DNA of 64,000 bases from positions 62,001-126,000 of the forward strand of contig NZ_BCQE01000004.1 in assembly GCF_001544275.1 (NCBI RefSeq). The letters are read 5' to 3'. The DNA is from Enterococcus gallinarum NBRC 100675 (GTDB lineage Bacteria > Bacillota > Bacilli > Lactobacillales > Enterococcaceae). The translations under genes were made by a program, and so were the position numbers. Shown in pieces: positions 50,805-58,015 of the stretch (positions within the stretch are counted from its first letter, which is position 1; each line of letters begins with the position of its first letter). The notes below the pieces were generated by a model that did no database searches, was not told the origin of the DNA, and worked only from the letters and a program-made list of their open reading frames with translations.

Positions 50805-53096
50805 TTATAATGGAAATTTATTTTGTAAGTAATCATAATCACTTATTGGTAGATAGGGTTTGAGTACAATAAAAAATTTTTCCATATCTTCAATTAATTC
50901 TTTATTGCTCAATTCACTAAAGATTCTAACCATGCCTTCTATAAAACTAGGATTTATAATAATATAGCTTTTTTTTAGTAAAATTCGAATCATTTCTATT
51001 AATGATTTAAACTGCCATTCTACGTACTCATTTAATTGATAGATATAAGCAAATTCATATTCTTTCATCTTAACCTTTTTACTAATAGAGGCTTCCTGAA
51101 GCAAGTTAGTAAATTTTGAGGCAATAGTTTTCTTACTCTCCCCTAACTTTAATAAGAAAAAGGAGGCAGTTTGTTCTACAAATACTTCATTTTTTAAAAA
51201 GTACTCAATCCAATCTATTACCACTCTTTCTTTGTCAAAATGTTCATTTTCAAATAGTATTCTTAAAAATGAATGATTTATTTGTTTTTTATAGTTTATA
51301 TTTTTATCAAATGTAATTTGGTTATTAGTTGGACAGATTTTATATAACATTATGGATATAATATTATTCATACAAAAATTATCCGAAAACTCTTCATTTT
51401 CTAATAACGAAACAGCAGTCTCAGCAAACAAATCCATTATTTCTTCTTCCCTTGAAACATATCTATGGCAATATCCAATAAACATATTTTGTGTCGGAAA
51501 TACAGTAGAATTTTTCATATAATAATTGATATTTCTTCCTATTAAATATTCTCTATATGGCATCTGTAACAAATTTATTTCATTTAAAAATGTTTTCACA
51601 TAATATTCTAATATATCTTCATTAATTTCTTCAATAATACTATAATACTTTCCTAAATCTGTATTTATAAAATCATTCAATTCTATAAACTTTGACTTAT
51701 CTTTATTTAGAAAAATACTTTTTGTGCTTAATAAATGTGGCTTAATATCTTCAAATAATACACGAAAAATCATATTGTCTTTATCTGATATTCTTTTTAC
51801 TAAAGCTTGTAAAATTTGTTTCTCTTCATAAGAAATTTTTTTTGTGTCTTTGAGTTCCAGTTTCTCAACAAATAATTCTGCAATTCTTGTATCAATATAC
51901 TTATTTTCCATAGCAGTATCAATCATAGACACAATAGATGGTGTTAATTTGGAAAGTAGCACTGGTTTATTTATTAATTTTTCTAGAAATTTTTCGTTAT
52001 AACTTGCATTCTCTTTCCAATTTTCTAATGTATTTAAATTTCTAATTATTTCTTTGTTCTGACCTTCTATGCTTTGTTCCTTCAAAAAGTTTCCCTCAAC
52101 TTTATTATTGCTCCAGTCAGGAATCTTATCTAATAAGTCTACTAATATTTCAACCTGATAATCATTTGTTAGTGGCGAAACAGGAACAAATGGAAAAGTT
52201 TGTACCCATCCTCCATTAATAGGTCCTATCCCATCGATATATTTTTCTTTCGTTTTTAATCCATGTTTTTTTACATATCTGTTCATTTCTTCCCCATAAA
52301 GCTTATACTTAAGATCTATGAATCCATTCAATCTATCTATTAATTCTTCAGAAAGACTTTCTTCATCTAAATCCACGTTTACGAATATTCTCTGAATAAT
52401 TTTGATTTCAAGAAATCCATCGGGATACTCATTACTCCCTTCAATTCGTAAAGTACCATCATTAATAATTTTTGTTAGTAATTTCACTGGGGTATATTCT
52501 AATAAAAATGAAAAATCATGGACCATCCAATTATCACTTTGTTCTTTAACAGCCTCAACTAGAATGTTAAAACTTTCTCTTGTAAAATCAAAAATCAAAT
52601 TATCTTCTTCTACAAAAAAAAGAGATTTTTCTTCCCTAATAGATTCAACTAAGTGAGCACATCTGAAAAAGTCATCCTTTATTCTGTGGTTTAAAAACTC
52701 TAAGGATATAAAAGGTTTTAAATAGGTAAGGTACTGCTGAATTCTTTCGCGGTCATTCATTTTCACTGTCATTTTATCTACTATTGAAATAACATCTTTC
52801 TCTACAGAATAATTCCAAGTTTTAATATTCTTAATCTTTTCATAAATAATGACTTTAGTTTCTTCTTCTATATCTTCAAATCTTGTATTTATTACATTCC
52901 ACAAATTACCAAAAACAGCTGAATTACAAATATAATCTTCCAAAAATAAATTAGATTTTGATAAATATTTAAGTACTATATTTAACTGCGTAGAATCATA
53001 TTTTTTATATTCAAGAAATATTGAATCTAAAATATAGAAATTACCTATTTTTAAAGTCCCATTCACTCTTTTAATAAATACCTTTTCATCAATCAT
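50805..53096 (-). CDS. 763-residue protein, partner of a SIR2 protein (candidate defence gene)
   Basis: Not recognised. The protein is long, Lys/Glu/Ile/Asn-rich and without signal peptide, membrane span, Walker motif or obvious nuclease motif. It reads as alpha-helical throughout, with many repeating pairs of amphipathic helices such as IDLFAETAVSLLENEEFSDN, reminiscent of HEAT-like scaffolds. Its ATG overlaps the stop of the SIR2 gene as TAATG, with AAAGGA 13 bases upstream, so its translation depends on the gene before. In DSR-type defence a SIR2 NADase is fused to a large helical sensor; here the two parts may be separate chains. Codon use is AT-rich, unlike the chromosome. Confidence 0.7.
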   Translation of the reverse strand: MIDEKVFIKRVNGTLKIGNFYILDSIFLEYKKYDSTQLNIVLKYLSKSNLFLEDYICNSAVFGNLWNVINTRFEDIEEETKVIIYEKIKNIKTWNYSVEKDVISIVDKMTVKMNDRERIQQYLTYLKPFISLEFLNHRIKDDFFRCAHLVESIREEKSLFFVEEDNLIFDFTRESFNILVEAVKEQSDNWMVHDFSFLLEYTPVKLLTKIINDGTLRIEGSNEYPDGFLEIKIIQRIFVNVDLDEESLSEELIDRLNGFIDLKYKLYGEEMNRYVKKHGLKTKEKYIDGIGPINGGWVQTFPFVPVSPLTNDYQVEILVDLLDKIPDWSNNKVEGNFLKEQSIEGQNKEIIRNLNTLENWKENASYNEKFLEKLINKPVLLSKLTPSIVSMIDTAMENKYIDTRIAELFVEKLELKDTKKISYEEKQILQALVKRISDKDNMIFRVLFEDIKPHLLSTKSIFLNKDKSKFIELNDFINTDLGKYYSIIEEINEDILEYYVKTFLNEINLLQMPYREYLIGRNINYYMKNSTVFPTQNMFIGYCHRYVSREEEIMDLFAETAVSLLENEEFSDNFCMNNIISIMLYKICPTNNQITFDKNINYKKQINHSFLRILFENEHFDKERVVIDWIEYFLKNEVFVEQTASFFLLKLGESKKTIASKFTNLLQEASISKKVKMKEYEFAYIYQLNEYVEWQFKSLIEMIRILLKKSYIIINPSFIEGMVRIFSELSNKELIEDMEKFFIVLKPYLPISDYDYLQNKFPL

Positions 53097-54142
53097 TAAA
53101 AAGTCAGTTCCTTTCTTAACTCCTCTGGATCGGCAGGAGCACTCTCTCTTAGCTCATGAAATCTTTCACCAATTTTCTTTATAAAAACTGGGAGGTCACT
53201 AAATTCAGTTCCAAACCAAATAATCTCAACATTATGTTCAATTTTGTAGTATTTTTCAATAATGTTCTTCTTTCTCTGGTTAACTGGATCACTAGGATTT
53301 AATTGATCTAATTTCATAAGAGCGTATGAAGTTAAATTACTAAACTCCTCTAAGTTTTTAAGTAAAGATAAAATCTCATCTTCCTCCATGCTACAACCTA
53401 TAAAAAGAAAGACCGGAGAATTTTTATCTTTTAATAATTGCGAAATTTTATTATAATTTTCTCCTAAGAAATAGGCATTAGAGTAGGATTTTGCTGAACT
53501 TACAAAAAATTCCGGGTTACAATCAATATCCGGTACACCATGAATATGAATTATACTGTTTTGTTCAACAGCTCCATTGATTTCAGTAATATTTCGAATT
53601 TTAATTGGAGTTTTTGAAATAGAACGTTCATAGCTTTTTTCAATCTGATCATCATAGTTAGTTGTTATAAAAATAGGCTCAAATTTAACTAATTCATCTA
53701 AAATCTCATTTTTTGCAATAGTAGGTTCGATTTCAGTAAAAAGTTTTCTCTCAAAGTCAAGCACATGTCTGTTGTAGAGCTCCAATGTTTTTTTACTGTC
53801 ATGTGCCTCACAATAATCTTTTAATATAAAGTTTACTAAATCAACTTTACGCTTGTTAGATACAGGCATATGATGCAACGACTCTAAAAAAAGAGTATCA
53901 TTCATATCGACAGTATTTCTATTTGTTTCTGGTTCCGCAACTAATTCATCTAAGTGATATCTCCAATAATCTATAAGTTGTTTTACATACTGATTCCAAT
54001 CAGGATAACCCTGAGCGATTGAAACTCCTGCCCCGATGAAGCACACAAATGAAAGTTCATTTTTTGCCTCAACTAACCTAGATACTAGGACTTCTTCCTT
54101 TTGCTTACTATTATAACTAGTTATATTTGTATCTTCGTCCAT
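53096..54142 (-). CDS. SIR2-domain protein, predicted NADase of an antiphage system
   Basis: A 348-residue protein built mostly of one SIR2-like domain. Expected motifs are present: FIGAGVSIAQGYPDW near residue 35 (NAD-binding GAG and G-x-P-x-W), FITTNYDDQIE near 165 with the conserved Asn, IIHIHGVPD near 203 with the catalytic His, and FLFIGCSMEEDEI near 250. Such domains in bacterial defence hydrolyse NAD to stop growth on infection; deacetylase zinc cysteines are absent. The ATG with GGGAGGG four bases upstream is preferred over earlier TTG/ATG codons without good sites. It overlaps the next gene by 1 bp. Confidence 0.82.
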   Translation of the reverse strand: MDEDTNITSYNSKQKEEVLVSRLVEAKNELSFVCFIGAGVSIAQGYPDWNQYVKQLIDYWRYHLDELVAEPETNRNTVDMNDTLFLESLHHMPVSNKRKVDLVNFILKDYCEAHDSKKTLELYNRHVLDFERKLFTEIEPTIAKNEILDELVKFEPIFITTNYDDQIEKSYERSISKTPIKIRNITEINGAVEQNSIIHIHGVPDIDCNPEFFVSSAKSYSNAYFLGENYNKISQLLKDKNSPVFLFIGCSMEEDEILSLLKNLEEFSNLTSYALMKLDQLNPSDPVNQRKKNIIEKYYKIEHNVEIIWFGTEFSDLPVFIKKIGERFHELRESAPADPEELRKELTF

Positions 54143-54285
54143 AATACCCTCCCGAACAAATCTATTCATTTTTTCTTCTTCATTATATATCAAATCTTCT
54201 AATATTTATTCTTAAAATCAAAAAGTTTAAATCTATAATTTCTAACCTATACTAATTAACAGAAAACACAACTTTGGACTATAAA

Positions 54286-54320
54286 AACAAAGATACTAGC
54301 TTATAACTACTAGCATCCTC
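54286..54320 (-). terminator. terminator upstream of the SIR2 unit
   Basis: gatgctag / ctagtatc arms with one wobble and a ten-base loop, followed on the - strand by TTTGTTTTTATAG. It would end transcripts from the broken secreted-protein unit. The SIR2 promoter must lie between here and 54142, but no clear -35/-10 pair was found. Confidence 0.65.
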
Positions 54321-54370
54321 GTACATTCATTACTATTTTTCAGTTTACATAATGCACATTTTGCTAAGTA

Positions 54371-54565
54371 CTAATTGTATTCAAAGAGAGAAACAATATC
54401 TTTAGTTACTAATGAAAACGTATTAGTAATAAGGTGAATGCAAGTGTAAAAAAATCCTAGATACACATAAAACTTAAATCCCATTAAATAACATTCTGTT
54501 TTCAGATAGTCAGATCTTGATATACTTTTCCCAATGTTTTGTCGTACTATTTTTTTATTCTCCAT
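54371..54565 (-). CDS. short ORF, possible immunity-protein remnant
   Basis: 64 codons, starting MENKKIVRQNIGKSISRSD and containing one hydrophobic stretch (FKFYVYLGFFYTCIHLI). It lies downstream of the broken secreted protein in the same direction, where a bacteriocin immunity gene would be expected. There is no good ribosome site before its ATG and a TAG lies three codons upstream in frame. It is reported because of position only; it may be non-coding. Confidence 0.25.
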   Translation of the reverse strand: MENKKIVRQNIGKSISRSDYLKTECYLMGFKFYVYLGFFYTCIHLITNTFSLVTKDIVSLFEYN

Positions 54566-54681
54566 AAAAAGCTAATACCTAAACTAAAATATAACATACT
54601 TAAGAAACATAAACTTATTCAAACCGCTAAATATATCAAATTATCCTTCCTTCATCCTTCTCAATATGTACTGTCAAAGGT

Positions 54682-55337
54682 TTATGTCCATTTGTCGTTT
54701 TTTCCATCCCCCCTATCCAAACCTTCTGCAATAATTCCACCAGCTGATGTCCTTACTAGCGCTAGTGCAATTTCAATTGCAGCTAAAGCTTTACCTCGTA
54801 CTGTCGTTATACCAATTTAAGCAACAATGACATTTTCTGCGACTCGAGCTATGTTTCGTTTATTGTTTCTAATTATTGCCTTAACAGTAATAGCACTAGC
54901 ATTCGCAAGACCCAAACCCAGTACGATTAAACCAGCGTCTATTACTCCGGCAACAAAACCAGTTGCATTCCACCAATTCTTTCCTACACCACGCAATCTT
55001 GGGCTAAAACCAGTTAATGTCAGATAGTCATTTACTGCTTGTGCAATTCTCAACTCATCGTCATGAGTCACAATCAACTCGCCGTTCTCATCAAAGATTG
55101 GTTGCACATCTTTATATTCATCTTTGATTTTTTCAAGTGCTAGTTGAGATTTTTGCTGTTCTTCTAGATACAAAAATGACGGATCTATAGCACCCAAATT
55201 TTCTGTGGAAGTTGTATCATTTTTCTGCAGTTCAAGTGCTGAAGCCACCATACTTCCCTAGAAAGAAAAACAGATGAAACACTTAGTACAGCTACTGCAT
55301 AAACACCAATCTTCATTTTAGAACTTTTCTTTGTCAT
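54682..55337 (-). pseudogene. broken secreted protein, possibly bacteriocin-like
   Basis: The start has a perfect GGAGGATATATA site and ATG, encoding a signal peptide (MTKKSSKMKIGVYAVAVLS and SVSSVFLS). The frame then shifts near 55258-55265: the rest of the protein, from GSMVASALELQKND, is in another frame immediately behind an in-frame TAG. That second part runs to NVIVA, where a TAA (54817-54819) interrupts, and the same frame continues 44 codons (GITTVRGKALAAIEIALAL ... GKNDKWT). Repaired, it would be a secreted protein of about 200 residues with hydrophobic, Gly/Ala-rich C-terminal helices and no cysteine. This composition suggests a bacteriocin or pore-forming peptide precursor, but no family was recognised. 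Confidence 0.6.
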
Positions 55338-55518
55338 TATATATCCTCCAAAACTTTATGATTTGTCTTTAAAAGACAAATTCAATGTAATCTAATAACA
55401 TAGTTATTATTCATAATTGTCATAAAAAGTTGTTTTGGATTCATAAACGTCAAATCTTCTTACAGAAAAAGAATTGATGAATACAGACAAATATTTGGAG
55501 ATTATTTCCATCAACAAA

Positions 55519-55554
55519 ATAAAAAAAGTCATATACATATTTCCGATATGACTT
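55519..55554 (-). terminator. terminator after the small interrupted ORF
   Basis: aagtcatat / atatgactt with an 11-base loop, followed by seven Ts on the - strand. About 10 bp after the second stop of the small ORF. The gap 55338-55518 is AT-rich and shows no gene. Confidence 0.8.
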
Positions 55555-55564
55555 CAGCAACCAA

Positions 55565-55729
55565 TTATTTTTTATCCAACTCTACTAACTTTCGCTGCTT
55601 ACGATTCGCTTAGTCCGCTACATATTTCATCACCGTTTTAAACTCTTTAGCGGTAGCGTTTTCGGATAAGTCAGCAATACTTTTATGATATTTTTTTACG
55701 ATTTGCTGTACTTGTTCTTTTTCAGTCAT
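55565..55729 (-). pseudogene. small ORF with an in-frame stop, downstream of the zeta-like remnant
   Basis: ATG with GGGGGAGAATTTAT upstream opens 39 codons, MTEKEQVQQIVKKYHKSIA then DLSENATAKEFKTVMKYVAD, and ends at TAA (55610-55612). The same frame continues ANRKQRKLVELDKK to a second TAA just before the terminator. Either the protein is only 39 residues or a nonsense mutation cut a 54-residue protein. The start overlaps the end of the zeta-like frame by 8 bp, so the two were probably one operon. The family is unknown. Confidence 0.45.
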
Positions 55730-56231
55730 ATAAATTCTCCCCCGATTCCTCTGAAGTATATCGTACTGGTAGTACTAAACGAATATTATCTGCCGCATAA
55801 TACACTTCAGAAACATTATTTTGGTAGTCTTTGATCATGATATGAAGAACGACTTCAGGGTGTCTTTCCTTTATTTTTTCAATATTTTCTCTAGACTTGA
55901 AGAATGCGTTGATAAAAATTTTCTTTGGTACATGAAGTCCCTCAGCGACTTCACGTTTTCGAGTAAAATCCCAAGCAGTTTGTGGATCTTGATAAACATA
56001 AAAAATCGTCACACGAAAATTATTTTTCAACGCTCTAAGGATATTTTTTTCAGCATTAAGAATAGCAAAAGTATATTTATTATACGATATTTTTAAAAAA
56101 GAGATAGTGATAAATCTAATTCTTATAGTAGAGTCACAGTAATAGCAAATATGTTCACAGAATGGGATGTGAATATAGGCAGAAGTACTGGTGGGAAGTG
56201 TATTGATTGGAATCTTATTCATGGTTTGCAT
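55722..56231 (-). pseudogene. in-frame fusion of displaced hemW start and zeta-toxin-like remnant
   Basis: The frame starts with the original hemW beginning (MQTMNKIPINTLPTSTSAY, then IHIPFCEHICYYCD) behind AAAGGAATAAAAAA, crosses the 53-bp repeat, and runs on in frame into island sequence. From about residue 55 it reads like a zeta-toxin kinase C-terminal half: ILRALKNNFRVTIFYVYQDP, then TAWDFTRKREVAEGLHVPKK and FFINAFFKSRENIEKI-like text. The zeta Walker A (GxPGAGK) and the catalytic Asp region are missing, so the toxin cannot be active. The fused protein, if made, would carry an isolated CxxxCxxC. Zeta assignment rests on these partial motifs. Confidence 0.6.
56132..56184. repeat. attachment-site repeat, distal copy
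   Basis: Identical over 53 bp to 50096-50148. It joins the original hemW N-terminal codons on one side to the island on the other. Confidence 0.93.
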
Positions 56232-56322
56232 TTTTTTATTCCTTTCATAGATCAAATCGACATTCAACTGCATAAATACGACTCACTGCAAATGAACCTG
56301 ATCCGAGGTATATCCGCTCCCC

Positions 56323-56351
56323 ATTCTATCATAAGTAAGAATATCTCGAAA
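56323..56351 (-). promoter_or_regulatory. possible original hemW promoter
   Basis: On the - strand, -35 TTTCGA (56346-56351), 17-bp spacer, -10 TAGAAT (56323-56328), about 90 bp before the displaced hemW start. It now leads only into the fused frame. Confidence 0.4.
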
Positions 56352-56361
56352 TGACTCTGTT

Positions 56362-56392
56362 TAAAAAGCAGTAAGAGACAGATCTCACTGCT
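56362..56392 (-). terminator. terminator after the GH35-type gene
   Basis: AGCAGT-gag / ctc-ACTGCT hairpin followed by five Ts on the - strand, right after the glycosidase stop. Confidence 0.7.
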
Positions 56393-56397
56393 ATCTG

Positions 56398-57852
56398 TTA
56401 ATAAGAATACAATCGCATGCGCAAAATTTTAAAATCTTCACCGATAAATGGGAAATAGGCTTCATCCCCATTCAGGCGAAGATTTGTCAGCCATTGCCCA
56501 TCTTGTAGAATCCCCTCTTCTAAAGAAAGGATACCTACCGGATTAGAACCCTGCTGCGCTTGCAGATCCAATGCGAAATTAGCACCGGTGAGATAGTAAT
56601 ATTCTTTGTGTTTAATGATCAGACCTGCGGAATTGATCATTTTGTCTCGAGAAAATAATTTGATTGCCCAACGATCCTGTCCATTTTCATACACAACTTG
56701 GTTCTGAGCCCCTTCTTTTTTAAATGAGAAGATATGAGCTTCCTGATCTTGCAACAGAGGCTCAAGGGCGGCAATGATTCGATACCCTTGGTTTAAATGA
56801 GGCAGTGTATCGGAAGAATCAAAGGCGTCTTTCGCTAAACCTAACTGGGATAAAAAGCGGTAATCCTGACTAGTATCATCCGTTAGAAGATCTTCGATAC
56901 CAAAAGGCGAATAGCCGATTGCTCCTTGACCAAAAGCATAAAATAGATTCGAAATATATCTTTTGTCAATTCGAGTTTCCGGAATTAACAACGGCTGATC
57001 ATTCCCATATTCCGCGATGATCGGTTTGATTTCTTCTTCGTAAATATCTGGTGCAATAAAATCCAACTGCGAGGCAATATCTTTCCAAACTTGCCAAGTG
57101 GTGGATACAGCGCCACCACTGGGATATTCTCCCGGCCGCTTGCCTGGCTTTTTGAGCCATACATTCGTAAATAACGGCAACGCTAAACGTTTTCTTGCAA
57201 TCTTTGCATAGTCTTGGATTGCTGCGGCATAATGATATGCCATAAACACTTCATCCCCAAAGGGTACTTCTGACCATTGTTTAGCTCCGGGATAGAGGTT
57301 TCTGATTTCTTGCGGCAACGCCATCTGATAGACTTTTTCTGCTGCTAACGAATGATCACGACTAGTGCCAAGACTACCAATCTCATTTTCAATCTGCACC
57401 ATTCTGATGAAGGCCCGCAAAGGATGGCTTCCCAAATAGTCGCAGATGGCGGCAAAGGCTGATTGAGCCTGTGCTATCACATCTTTACATAGCGGACTAT
57501 AACTATTCATCTTGTTTCCGGCGCTATCCTCTATGCGAAAATATTTGGGATCCGTTTTGATCCATTCAGGAACATACGTGGATAAGCCATTCTTCCAAAG
57601 GCCAAACCACAAAAAAATCACATCGATTTTCTTCTCAGCGGCATTTTCCAAATGGGAATCAATTAATGAAAAATCAAACTGATTAGGCTGTGGTTCAATC
57701 AGCTCCCAATAAATAGGTATCAAAAGGGTATTGATCGCAACTTTGTCAATCTTATCCCATACTTTTTCCTCCATGTAAGCGATAGATGAAGCAGTGGAGT
57801 TATGGACTTCTCCTCCTAGTATCAATTTTTGAGAATGCTGTCGTTGTTTCAT
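56398..57852 (-). CDS. GH35-type glycoside hydrolase (DUF5597-like beta-galactosidase)
   Basis: A 484-residue cytoplasmic enzyme with a TIM-barrel N-terminal domain. It opens LILGGEVHNSTASS, typical of the GH35/GH42-like group; the acid/base pair Asn-Glu is in MVQIENEIGSLG near residue 160, and the nucleophile Glu is likely in PLLIPETRIDKRY near 300. The C-terminal region (about 370-484) is beta-rich and matches the DUF5597 arrangement. The second of two adjacent ATGs is chosen by distance from AAAAGGAGG. Divergent from an AraC regulator, with a cre-like site before it, so it is probably inducible and repressed by preferred sugars. The substrate is unknown. Confidence 0.8.
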   Translation of the reverse strand: MKQRQHSQKLILGGEVHNSTASSIAYMEEKVWDKIDKVAINTLLIPIYWELIEPQPNQFDFSLIDSHLENAAEKKIDVIFLWFGLWKNGLSTYVPEWIKTDPKYFRIEDSAGNKMNSYSPLCKDVIAQAQSAFAAICDYLGSHPLRAFIRMVQIENEIGSLGTSRDHSLAAEKVYQMALPQEIRNLYPGAKQWSEVPFGDEVFMAYHYAAAIQDYAKIARKRLALPLFTNVWLKKPGKRPGEYPSGGAVSTTWQVWKDIASQLDFIAPDIYEEEIKPIIAEYGNDQPLLIPETRIDKRYISNLFYAFGQGAIGYSPFGIEDLLTDDTSQDYRFLSQLGLAKDAFDSSDTLPHLNQGYRIIAALEPLLQDQEAHIFSFKKEGAQNQVVYENGQDRWAIKLFSRDKMINSAGLIIKHKEYYYLTGANFALDLQAQQGSNPVGILSLEEGILQDGQWLTNLRLNGDEAYFPFIGEDFKILRMRLYSY

Positions 57853-57916
57853 CATTGTCCTCCTTTTTTTCTCAGACAGATAGTCAAGTGTCGATCGACT
57901 ATCCCTCCCATGTAGT

Positions 57917-57947
57917 TGCAAGCGTTTTTAGTCGTAATTCCATTATA
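57917..57947 (-). promoter_or_regulatory. cre-like site and -10 box of the glycosidase gene
   Basis: TGCAAGCGTTTTTA (57917-57930) matches the catabolite-responsive element TGNAANCGNTNNCA with one mismatch. On the - strand it lies just downstream of a TATAAT (57942-57947), a position where CcpA acts as roadblock. Confidence 0.55.
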
Positions 57948-58015
57948 GGAATCTTCTAAAATAAGTTATACTAAAAAAAGAGAATTCATACTAAAAAACA
58001 GAAATGAGGTTTTTG

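Larger units (their letters stand above)
50096..56184. mobile_element. genomic island integrated in hemW
   Basis: A 53-bp perfect direct repeat from the 5' part of hemW flanks about 6 kb of DNA. Between the repeats base composition is clearly richer in A/T, especially 50.6-54.3 kb, than the surrounding chromosome. Contents: a partial ImmA/IrrE-like ORF, a SIR2 two-gene unit, a broken secreted protein, a zeta-toxin-like remnant and a small interrupted ORF. No integrase, excisionase or replication gene was found, so the element is probably a deletion derivative that can no longer move by itself. Site-specific insertion is inferred from the repeat. Confidence 0.85.

Noticed and set aside
54827-55027. 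66-residue hydrophobic ORF on the + strand
   Set aside because: It is the complement of the broken secreted protein, has no ribosome site, and the opposite strand has signal peptide and ribosome site evidence.
50184-56131. Integrase, excisionase or replication gene in the island
   Set aside because: No tyrosine or serine recombinase motif was seen in any frame; the element appears to have lost such genes.
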